NCBI RefSeq assembly: GCF_029525575.1
Contig: NZ_JAPDIA010000002.1
Coordinates: 333,434 to 397,433 of the forward strand
Source: Cohnella rhizosphaerae
Lineage (GTDB): Bacteria; Bacillota; Bacilli; Paenibacillales; Paenibacillaceae
Reading direction: 5' to 3'
Length of the DNA stretch: 64,000 nucleotides
This document shows, piece by piece, positions 38,917 to 47,583 of the stretch. The notes below the pieces were generated by a model. That model did not search any database, was not told where the DNA came from, and worked only from the letters and a program-made list of their open reading frames with translations. A program made the translations under genes and the position numbers. How positions within the stretch are numbered: position 1 is the stretch's first letter; every line of letters begins with the position of its first letter.

Positions 38917-40646
38917 TTGACAAAAACAGGAAGAGCGTGGCTCGCCGCGCTGCTGATCGTGGCGCTCGGGACGACGGCGGCATGCAGCGACGGCGGCGCA
39001 GGGAACAAAAGCGAAGGGCAGGGAGAAGCGTCGGCAGGCGCGTCGCAGTCTCCGAGCCAGACGGGCGGCGACCAAAGTCCCGATGCACAGCCGGAGGACA
39101 TCATGGCCAAGTACGATCCGCCGATCGAAATATCGACGGGCGCTTCGGTCAATCCGACGGTCGTCTGGAATCCGGGCGAGAGCATCGACAAGAACAGCGT
39201 CTACGACAACTACGAGCAAGAGCTGGGCATACGGGTCAAAAACAAATGGGCGGTCGACACCAGCCAGTACGACGCCAAGGTAAAGATCACGATCGCCTCC
39301 AACGATTTGCCCGACTTTATGTACGTGCAGCGGGCCGATCTGGATCAGCTGGTCAAGTCCGACATGGTGATGGATCTGACCGACCTGTACGAGAAGTACG
39401 CGACCCCCCGAGACGAAAAAGTTTCTGACGGCGGACGGCGGGGCGCAGCTCGATTCGGCCAAATCGGACGGCAAGCTGATGGCCATCCCCCCGCACGGAC
39501 GCGCCGTACGTCCCCGCGCAAATTTTGTACATCCGCAACGATTGGTTGAAAAAGCTGAACCTGCAGGCGCCGAAGACGATGCAGGACGTCCTGAATATCT
39601 CCCATGCGTTCGCCACGATGGACCCCGACGGCAACGGCAAGCCGGACACGATCGGCCTGTCGCTGCAAAAAAGAAATACTGGCCAGCGATTCCGGACTGA
39701 TCGGCTACTTTAGCAGCTATCATGCCTATCCCGGCAAATGGATCAAGACCGCCTCCGGCCAGGTGGAATACGGCGGCATCCAGCCCGAGGTGAAGACGGC
39801 GCTGAAGCAGCTTCAGGACATGTTCAAGGCCGGCGAGCTGGACAAGGAATTCATGGTCAAGGACAGCAGCAAGAGCGCGGAGCTGCTCGTCTCCGACAAA
39901 GCCGGCATGGTGTACGGCCCGTTCTGGATGCCCAGCTGGCCGCTGCAGGGCGGCGCGGTCAAGGACGGCAAGGTCGTGCAGGACTGGGGCATTTACGAAG
40001 TTCCGTCGATCGACGACAAGCCCGCCATGCAGCCCGTCGATCTCGGCGTCACCGGCTACTACGTCATTTCCAAAAAAGGCCAAGCATCCGGAGGCGGTGT
40101 TCAAGCTGCTGAACCGCTGGGTGACGGCGCTGACGCGCAACGACCCGACGGAGGACGTCGCCAAATATTCGCAGGGGTCGCTGAAGGACAAGCCGCAAGC
40201 GTATTACACGTTAAATCCGGTGCTCGTCTACAACATCGGCGCCCAGCTCTATTCCGGCGAGATGATGCCCAAGGCGATCAAGGCGAAGGATCCGTCCATG
40301 CTGAACAACGAGAACAAAATCAATTACGAAAACGTGATGAAGTTCGAAGCAGGCGACGCCAATCAGTACGGCGCCTATATGGCCTTCAAGGAAGGCGGCT
40401 CGCAGCCGTTGCTGTATCAGTATTTTCAAGAGGGACGCTATTTGACCAACGCCTACTCGGGTCCCCCCGACCGCCACGATGGCGGATCGCTGGGCGACGC
40501 TGCAGGCGAAGGAGATGGAAGTGTTCACGAAGATCGTCACGAACGGCGCGTCTGTCGACGAATTCGACAAGTACGCGGAGCAATGGAAGACGCTGGGCGG
40601 CGCGCAGATTACGCAGGAAGTGAACGATTGGCTGCAGGCGCACTAA
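38917..40646 (+). CDS. sugar ABC importer, LipO-type binding lipoprotein, five +1 shifts
   Basis: A binding lipoprotein with a signal peptide, lipobox TTAAC (Cys23) and a Gly/Ser-rich tether. It is homologous to the 26185 protein (MDPDGNGKPDTIGLSLQK; GMVYGPFWMPSWPLQ). The frame breaks five times, each by one extra base: C6 39404-39409, C6 39487-39492, A6 39667-39672, A6 40072-40077 and C6 40463-40468. Correction gives 574 aa ending EVNDWLQAH at 40644-40646. A TTG start follows GGAAGGGG. Five same-sign slips in one gene are the clearest case for insertion error in this window. Confidence 0.85.
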
Positions 40647-40660
40647 CAATAGCGGCAAGT

Positions 40661-40702
40661 CTGTCGTCGGGGGCGGGCGAAGGCGCGTTCCCCGATCGAC
40701 AG
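40661..40702 (+). promoter_or_regulatory. hairpin between binding protein and permease
   Basis: CTGTCGTCGGGG pairs with CCCCGATCGACAG (one bulged base), with no T run, 14 bases after the binding-protein stop and directly before the permease ribosome site. Confidence 0.55.
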
Positions 40703-40716
40703 CGGGAGGTCATGTG

Positions 40717-41620
40717 GTGAAAGCTTCGAGATGGAAAAATCAATGGCCGCTTCATCTGATGATTTGGCCGGCCGTCGCGCTTCTGTTCGTCTACAGCTAC
40801 GTGCCGATCGCCGGCGCCCTGTTTATGGCATTTCAGAAATTTAATCCGGCCAAGGGCGTGTTCGCTTCCCCATGGGTGGGGCTGGATAATTTCCGGTACA
40901 TCTTCAGCATGCCGGATATGGGCCGCGTGCTGTTCAACACCGTCTACATCGCGGCGATGAAAATCGTCGCCGGGCTGCTCGTGCCGATCGCCTTCGCCCT
41001 GATGCTGAACGAGGTGCGGGTCGCCGCGGTCAAGCGAACGTTTCAGACGCTCGTTTATTTGCCCCATTTTCTCTCCTGGGTCATCCTGTCGGGCATTTTG
41101 ATCGACATTTTGTCGCCGTCCGAAGGCATCGTCAACAAGGCGATCGCCGGGCTTGGCCTGCAACCGGTGTTTTTTCTGACCGACAACCGCTGGTTTCCGT
41201 TCGTGCTCGTCGCCTCCGACGTCTGGAAGGAATTCGGATACGCGACGATCATTTATCTGGCCGCGTTGACCTCGATCAACCCGGCGCTGTACGAGGCCGC
41301 CGAGATCGACGGGGCGAGCCGCTGGAAGCGGACGCTCTACGTATCGCTCCCCGGGATGGCTCCGATCATCGTCCTGATGGCCGCGCTCAGTCTCGGCAAC
41401 GTGCTGAACGCGGGCTTCGAGCAAATTTTTAATTTGTACAATGCGCTCGTCTACGAGAGCGGCGACGTCATCGATACGCTCGTCTACCGGATCGGCCTCG
41501 AGCAGGCGCAATACAGCGTCGCGACGGCGGTCGGCTTGTTCAAGTCGCTCGTGTCCATGTTTTTTTATCGTCATCTCGTACGGTCTGGCCTATCGGTTCG
41601 CCAATTACCGGCTATTTTGA
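40717..41620 (+). CDS. LplB-type sugar ABC permease, one +1 shift
   Basis: A membrane subunit close to the one at 27940 (LVYLPHFLSWVILSGILIDI; EAA loop YEAAEIDGASRWKRTLYVSL). The T7 run 41560-41566 should be six, restoring SLVSMFFIVISYGLAYRFAN and a stop at 41618-41620 (300 aa). Two tandem GTG codons are possible starts; 40717 has the better distance to GGGAGG at 40704-40709. Confidence 0.86.
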
Positions 41621-41635
41621 ACGAAAGCGGGGTGA

Positions 41636-42526
41636 ATGCTCCTGTTAGCAGCCCGGAAATGGAAAGACGGCTGGTCGGGCGGCATCCTCTATGCGATCCT
41701 GCTCGTGTCGTCGCTGCTCTGTCTGTTCCCTCTTATCCATGTGATCGCCGTCTCGTTCAGCTCCTCGCACGCGGCGGCTTCCGGCAGCGTCGTGCTGTGG
41801 CCCGAGGAGGCGACGCTGTCGTCTTACCGCTTCGTCTTCCGCCAGCGGCAATTTCTCGAGGCGGCGTGGATCTCGGTGAAGCGTGTCGCGCTGGCGACGG
41901 CGGTCGGCTTCGTACTGACCAGCCTGGCCGCTTACCCGTTGTCGCGCGAGCCGCGCGAATTTGCCGGCAGGACGCTGTACGCCTGGTATTTTGCGTTCGT
42001 TTTGTTTTTCGGCGGCGGACTCATTCCGCTTTATATGACGGTCAAGGATACGCATCTGCTCGACACGATCTGGGCTTTGGTCATTCCCGGCGCCGTGCCG
42101 GTGTTCAACGTGCTGCTGCTGCTCAATTTTTTCCGGGGGCTGCCGCGCGGGCTGGAGGAGTCGGCGAAGCTGGACGGCGCCGGCCACTTTAAAGTGCTGC
42201 TGCGGATCTACCTGCCGCTGTCGCTGCCGGCGCTCGCCACGACGACGCTGTTCACGATGGTGGCGCACTGGAACAACTGGTTTGACGGCCTGATTTATAT
42301 GAACGCCAAGGACAATTATCCGCTGCAGACGCTGCTGCAGACGATCGTCATCGCCAAGGACGCGCAGTTCTCGTCCATACAGGACGCGGCGGCGATGGCG
42401 CTCATCTCGGACAGAACCGTTCATTCGGCCCAAATCGTCGTAGCGGCGCTCCCCATCCTGCTCGTATACCCGTTTTTGCAGCGGTTTTTCATAAAAGGCA
42501 TCGTACTCGGAAGCGTCAAGGAATAG
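41636..42526 (+). CDS. YtcP-type sugar ABC permease
   Basis: An intact 296-aa second membrane subunit with EAA loop EESAKLDGAGHFKVLLRIYL and the C-terminus FLQRFFIKGIVLGSVKE. It begins 16 bp after the corrected stop of its partner. Unlike its paralogs at 17407, 28869 and 61110, the corresponding membrane segment (FAFVLFFGGGLIPLY) is coded by a broken T run and has no frameshift. Confidence 0.9.
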   Translation: MLLLAARKWKDGWSGGILYAILLVSSLLCLFPLIHVIAVSFSSSHAAASGSVVLWPEEATLSSYRFVFRQRQFLEAAWISVKRVALATAVGFVLTSLAAYPLSREPREFAGRTLYAWYFAFVLFFGGGLIPLYMTVKDTHLLDTIWALVIPGAVPVFNVLLLLNFFRGLPRGLEESAKLDGAGHFKVLLRIYLPLSLPALATTTLFTMVAHWNNWFDGLIYMNAKDNYPLQTLLQTIVIAKDAQFSSIQDAAAMALISDRTVHSAQIVVAALPILLVYPFLQRFFIKGIVLGSVKE

Positions 42527-42641
42527 CGACGAAGCGCAAAGGCTGGCGTCGGGCCGTACAGGGGGCGTCAGCCGGTTGGTCCGGATAGCTTGCGCTTCGG
42601 CGGCGATACGTTCGCTTGTAGAAAAGCAAGGTCGTCCAGAA

Positions 42642-42687
42642 GGCCGCGCGAGGAGGCGGAAGAAGAGGCGGGGCGGCGGCTTTTTTT
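42642..42687 (+). terminator. possible terminator after the importer
   Basis: GCCGC and GCGGC flank a purine-rich loop and are followed by seven T. The stem is short for the loop size, so confidence is limited. Confidence 0.4.
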
Positions 42688-42738
42688 GCAAAATAAAGAT
42701 CGCGCCGCATGACGGCCGATCCCCTGAGGAGGACTATA

Positions 42739-44736
42739 ATGAGTATCCGAACTTCCCCTTGGCGACTTCTGTCCGCGATTTTCCTGCTGCTGGCGCTGGC
42801 GATTCCGACCGGCTACGCCGCTCCCGCCGACGCCAAGACGCCGCCCAAGGCCAAAGCGCTTTCGTTCGCGGGCACCGTATACTACGTCGATTCCGCCGGC
42901 GGCAGCGACAGCAACAACGGCCTGACGCCGGCGACGGCCTGGCAGACGCTCGCCAAAGTCAACGCGACGACCTTCGATCCCGGAGACGCCATTCTGTTCA
43001 AGGCCGGGGGCGTATGGACGGGCACGCTCTGGCCGAAGGGCTCGGGCGACGCCGCCGATCCGATCACGGTCGGCAAATACGGCAGCGGCCGCGCGCCGCT
43101 CATCAACGGGGCGGGCGCGGCGAACGCGGTTTATTTGTACAACCAGCAATATTGGGACATCTCCGATCTGGAAGTGACGAACGACAGCGCGACGGCATCC
43201 AATCGCAGGGGCGTCTACGTCGTCGGCGAAAATGCGGGCACGCTGCATGCGATTCATCTGCGCAATTTGTACGTCCATCGGGTGAAGGGCGACAATACGA
43301 AGGATGCGGGCGGCAGCGCGGGCATTCTCGTCGAGGTGAAGGGCACGACGGTGCAAACGTCGTTCGACGATGTCCTCATCGAGAACAATCGGGTTTCGTC
43401 CGTGGACCGTACCGGCATCGCAACCTTTTCCAGCTGGCGGTACAGCGCCGGCATCGGGTATTCCGGACCGGCCTGGGTGCCGCTCACCCATGTCGTCGTC
43501 CGCAACAATTTCGTGAGCGATACGGGCGGCGACGGCATCACGCCCCATGTGACGGACGGGGCGCTGATCGAGTACAACGTGGTGGACGGCTTCAACGTCC
43601 GCTCGGGCACCTTCAATGCCGGCATATGGACATGGGCCAGCGATCACGCGGTCATGCAGCACAACGAAGTTTACAATGGCAATACGCCGATGGACGGCAT
43701 GGCCTTCGACATCGACCACGGGCAGACCGGCACGGTCGTCCAGTACAATTACAGCCACGACAACGACGGCGGCTTCGTGCTCGTCTGCAAGGACCCGGCG
43801 GCCGGCTTCGTGCGCGACAGCGTCATTCGCTACAACGTGAGCCAGAACGACAATACGCAAATATTCGGCTTCTGCGCGGACTCCGAGAATACGAAAATCT
43901 ACAACAACACCGTCTTCGTCCATCCCGATACGGCGCCTTATTTGATCGCCGTCGGCTCCTCCGCGGCGAGCGCCTACTGGGCGAACAATATTTTTTACAA
44001 TCTCGGCGAAGTCAGCTACCTGATGAACGGATCGGCCAATACGTTCGAGCACAATCTTTTTTACGGCTATCATCCTTCCAATGAACCGTCGGACGCGAAC
44101 AAAATAACGTCCGATCCCAAGTTCGTCAGTCCCGGCAGCGGCCGCGACGGCATGGATACGCTGGACGGCTACCGGCTGAAGACGGGCTCCCCCGCCCTTG
44201 GCGCCGGCAAACTCGTGGCCGGCAACGGCGGCGCGGATTATTGGGGCAACGCGGTATCCGCTTCGGCGGCGCCGAATATCGGCGCGTATAACGGCGCGGG
44301 CGTGACGCCGCCCAATCTGACGGTCAATCCCGGCTTCGAGACCGGCAGCCTGAGCGGCTGGACGACCGTGAGCGCAGGCTCGAGCCCCGCATCCGTCGCC
44401 AGCGGCGACGTCCGGGCCGGCGCCTACGCCGCCAAGATCTATCCCGGCGCTTATCTCGAGCAGACGGTGACCGTCCAGCCGAACACCACGTACACGCTCA
44501 AAGGCTGGGCGAAGCCGACTGGCCCGGGCCTGTTTCCCGGTCAGGTGTGGATCGGCCTGCAGGATGCCGCCAATCCTTCGCTGAACGGCTTCTACGAGAT
44601 CGGCATCGCCGTTTGGAAGCCGGCGATTACGACCTTTACGACCGGACCGTCCACGACGGCCGTTAAAGTGTACATCAATTATACGAGCGGCGCCGACTAT
44701 GCGCTGATCGACGATGTCGAGCTGACCAAAAACTAA
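42739..44736 (+). CDS. secreted right-handed beta-helix protein (polysaccharide-lyase-like) with C-terminal CBM-like domain
   Basis: A 665-aa exported protein. The signal peptide (SIRTSPWRLLSAIFLLLALA) ends in an Ala-rich site near residue 24. FAGTVYYVDSAGGSDSNNGL begins a parallel beta-helix with many Asn-rich turns (LIENNRVSSVDRTGI; VVRNNFVSDTGGDG; IYNNTVFVHPDT), the fold of pectate lyases and related enzymes. The last about 140 residues (NLTVNPGFETGSLSGW ... YALIDDVELTKN) are a galactose-binding-like carbohydrate-binding domain. GAGGAGGA precedes ATG 42739. The exact activity cannot be assigned; it probably releases the oligosaccharides imported by the upstream transporter. Confidence 0.8.
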   Translation: MSIRTSPWRLLSAIFLLLALAIPTGYAAPADAKTPPKAKALSFAGTVYYVDSAGGSDSNNGLTPATAWQTLAKVNATTFDPGDAILFKAGGVWTGTLWPKGSGDAADPITVGKYGSGRAPLINGAGAANAVYLYNQQYWDISDLEVTNDSATASNRRGVYVVGENAGTLHAIHLRNLYVHRVKGDNTKDAGGSAGILVEVKGTTVQTSFDDVLIENNRVSSVDRTGIATFSSWRYSAGIGYSGPAWVPLTHVVVRNNFVSDTGGDGITPHVTDGALIEYNVVDGFNVRSGTFNAGIWTWASDHAVMQHNEVYNGNTPMDGMAFDIDHGQTGTVVQYNYSHDNDGGFVLVCKDPAAGFVRDSVIRYNVSQNDNTQIFGFCADSENTKIYNNTVFVHPDTAPYLIAVGSSAASAYWANNIFYNLGEVSYLMNGSANTFEHNLFYGYHPSNEPSDANKITSDPKFVSPGSGRDGMDTLDGYRLKTGSPALGAGKLVAGNGGADYWGNAVSASAAPNIGAYNGAGVTPPNLTVNPGFETGSLSGWTTVSAGSSPASVASGDVRAGAYAAKIYPGAYLEQTVTVQPNTTYTLKGWAKPTGPGLFPGQVWIGLQDAANPSLNGFYEIGIAVWKPAITTFTTGPSTTAVKVYINYTSGADYALIDDVELTKN

Positions 44737-44821
44737 CGTCCGAACGACTGGGCGGCATAAGGGGGGAAGGAGCGCGCCGCTCCTTTCCCTGCCCGCTCCG
44801 GCGGCGGGAGGGGGTGAGGTC

Positions 44822-45598
44822 TTGAGGACGATTTCCGGCAAAGGAAGGTCCGTCGGACGGTGGGTCCGGCCGACGGTCGCGCTAGTTGCGCTGGCTGCGT
44901 TGTGCGCGGCGGCGGTTGCGCTTGTCCTGTCGGCCAAAGGCGCGTCGACGGCGGCGATTCCGCTTCGAATCGACGGCGAACCGGTCGAGGCGGCGGAATA
45001 TATGCTGCTGCTGGACAACGAGCGCGCGCCGACCATCGCCGAATACGGCGAACGCTACGGCATCGAAGCAGACAGCGGAGCGTCGTTCTGGACGACGGTG
45101 CTGGACGGCGCGACGCCGCTCGATACGGCCAAACGGCGGGCGCTTGCGCAGTTGACGCGAATCAAAGTGCAGCAACGGGAGGCGGTGTCGTACGGCTTGC
45201 TGGGCAGCGATTCGTACGCGTCTTTCCTGAAGCGGCTGGAAAAGGAGAATGCAAGGCGGGAACGGCTTGTCGCGACGGGAGGCATCGTATACGGTCCGAC
45301 GAAGTACGATCTTGCGGACTATTACGACTATTCGATGTCGAACCTGCGCAACCGGCTGATCGAGGTTATGGGACCCCGGCTGTGGCCGGCGGACGACAAG
45401 ACGCTTCTGGCTTTTTACGATTCCGTCAAGGATGCGCGCTACCGAAGCGACGGCCCGGCCGATTTGTCTTTCGAACGAATCAGGGACGTCGTGCGAAACG
45501 ATTACTGGTCTTCCCGTTTTCAGCAATGGACCGACCAAGCGGCCGCGGCCGCGAAGATCGAGATCGACGAGAAGGTTTACCGCGAGCTCGGCTATTGA
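44822..45598 (+). CDS. membrane-anchored SurA/PpiC-like chaperone domain protein
   Basis: 258 aa with a single N-terminal membrane anchor (VALVALAALCAAAVALVLSA) and an extracytoplasmic helical region. IPLRIDGEPVEAAEYMLLLD resembles the start of the SurA N-terminal/peptidyl-prolyl isomerase family, followed by long helices to a helical C-terminus. No parvulin catalytic domain is recognisable, so it would be a chaperone without isomerase activity. The start is TTG behind a G-rich GGAGGGGGTGAGG site. Its place between a secreted beta-helix protein and DUF5696 suggests help in folding secreted enzymes of this cluster. Assignment is by pattern and moderate. Confidence 0.6.
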   Translation: MRTISGKGRSVGRWVRPTVALVALAALCAAAVALVLSAKGASTAAIPLRIDGEPVEAAEYMLLLDNERAPTIAEYGERYGIEADSGASFWTTVLDGATPLDTAKRRALAQLTRIKVQQREAVSYGLLGSDSYASFLKRLEKENARRERLVATGGIVYGPTKYDLADYYDYSMSNLRNRLIEVMGPRLWPADDKTLLAFYDSVKDARYRSDGPADLSFERIRDVVRNDYWSSRFQQWTDQAAAAAKIEIDEKVYRELGY

Positions 45599-45642
45599 AC
45601 AGGAGCAAAATGAAAAGCAGCGTTTAAAGGAGAACCGAAACC

Positions 45643-47583
45643 GTGACTATACACGAAAATGAAAGCGGCTGGATCGTCCGGGCGGCGGACCGGCAGCTTG
45701 AGATCGATACGAATACGCTTGTCCTGACGCTGACCGATACGGCCGCCGGCCGGAGTTGGAAGACCGTCCGGGGCGAAGATCATATCCTGCTTCGGACGGA
45801 GGAGGGAGAGCGGCTCGTCCGGCTGGCCGACGCAGCCGTGAAGACATTCGAGATTCGGCGCTCGGGCTACTATGAAGGCGTCTATGCGACGCTGTCGGGC
45901 TTCCCCCGAGGCGGACGGCGCGAGCGGCGACGCGCAGCGGCATTTGTCCGTTCGGCTGTCCGCGCTGCTGTACACGCAAACGGGCGAGCTTGTGTGCGAG
46001 CTGCACCCGCTGGAACGCGATGCGGGAGACATCGTGCATATCGCCTGGCCCGCGCCGTTCGGGTTCGGGGGGAGAAGCGCCGGGGCGCTATACGGCCGTG
46101 CCGATGATGCAGGGCTTTCTCGTTCCGGCCGACTGGGAGGCGGAGATCGTCCGCTATGAGGACGGCTTTCTCCATGGCCGCGACGCCTATATGCCCTGGT
46201 GGGGTCAGACCGACGGAGCGCACGGCTACACGGCGATCGTCGATACGTTTTGGGACGCCAAGGGCAACTTTGACCATGCGCCGCGATTGCATTCGCATTT
46301 CGGCGTCCGCTGGCTGCCCGCGCTTGGCCGCTACGACGACAACCGCAGCGTGAGATACCGGTTCGGTTCGAAAATGGACTATGTCGACATGGCGAAAATC
46401 TACCGGGCCTACGTCAAATCGATCGGCCGGTTCCGCTCGATGGCGGAGAAAATCGCCGAAAATCCGCGCGTCGGCCGGCTGCGCGGAGCGGCGGTCGTCA
46501 ATACGCTCATTCACTTCTACGCCGTGCCGGAATCGGACTATTACGACCCGGACCATCCCGAGAAAAACGACGAGCGGCATTCCTTCGCGCTTCGGGCCGA
46601 GCAGCTGGCCAAGCTCAAAGACGCGTACGACGGACCCGTTTACGTCCATCTGGACGGATGGGGCCAGCGCGGCTACGACAATTTGCATCCCGACGTGCTG
46701 CCGCCGAGCCCGGTCAACGGCGGCTGGGAGGGGATGCGGCTGTTGCGGCAGCGGTGCGAGGAGCTCGGTTATTTGCTGGCGCTTCACGATCAATACCGCG
46801 ATTTCTATCACGACGCGCCGAGCTACGGTGCGGAGCAGGCGGTGATGGATCGCGACGGCAACAACGAGCTGTGCACGATATGGCCCGGCGGCGCCCATCA
46901 TTTTCTGAGCGCCAGTCTGGCCAAAGGTTACGTCGAACGCAATTACGAGCGGCTCGAGGCGGAGGGCGTCCTGCCGGACGGCGCGTATCTGGACGTCTTC
47001 GCCGTCATCGCGCTGGAAGAGGATTATCATCCGGCCCATCCGATGACCCGCAAGTCGTGCATGGAGCACCGACTGTCGTGCTTCCATTCCATCCGCTCGC
47101 GCGGCTTGATCGCCAGCTCCGAAGAGCCGGTCGACTGGGCGCTTCCGGCGCTCGATCTCGTTCATCACGGTCCGTACGCGCGCGATCCGAATCCGGGCAA
47201 AGGGCCGGTCGTCGGCATCCCGGTTCCGCTGTTCTCGCTCGTTTACCACGACGCGGTGTTTTTGCCCTGGTTCCCGGGCGAAGGGGGAGTGGGGCATTCC
47301 GCCGGAGGATTGGGGATTCCTGCACGGCCTGCTGAACGCCGGACTGCCGTGCCTGAACATCGAGCCGACCGCCGAGGAGGCCGCGCTGGCCCGCGAGATG
47401 TCGGAGCTGCACCGCCGGGTCGGCTGCCTGGAGATGACCGGGCACAGCTTCGTCGACGGCAATGTCCGCAGGCAGCGGTCCGTCTACGCCGACGGCACCG
47501 TCGTCGAGATCGACCTCGATACGAAGGCATATGCCGTCCGGTACGGAGAGGAGCCGGCCGATGTCCGCAGTCCGGGTCTATAG
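45643..47583 (+). CDS. DUF5696-type putative glycoside hydrolase, three +1 shifts
   Basis: This resembles the DUF5696 family, large TIM-barrel-like proteins found in polysaccharide clusters of Paenibacillus. There is an N-terminal beta-sandwich (WIVRAADRQLEIDTNTLVLT), then barrel motifs (GPVYVHLDGWGQRGYDN; LALHDQYRDFYHDAPSY; GAYLDVFAVIALEEDYHP) with acidic residues at strand ends that could be catalytic. Frames break at C5 45903-45907, G6 46067-46072 and G5 47283-47287, each one base too long; correction gives 645 aa. The start is GTG 45643. No signal peptide is visible, so it is probably intracellular. Its 3' end overlaps the next gene by 23 bp. Confidence 0.72.

Noticed and set aside
42568..45036. 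Long minus-strand open frame opposite the beta-helix and chaperone genes
   Set aside because: It spans two genes and their gap, is rich in Arg/Ala/His with no recognisable motif, and mirrors the high-GC codons of the plus-strand genes.
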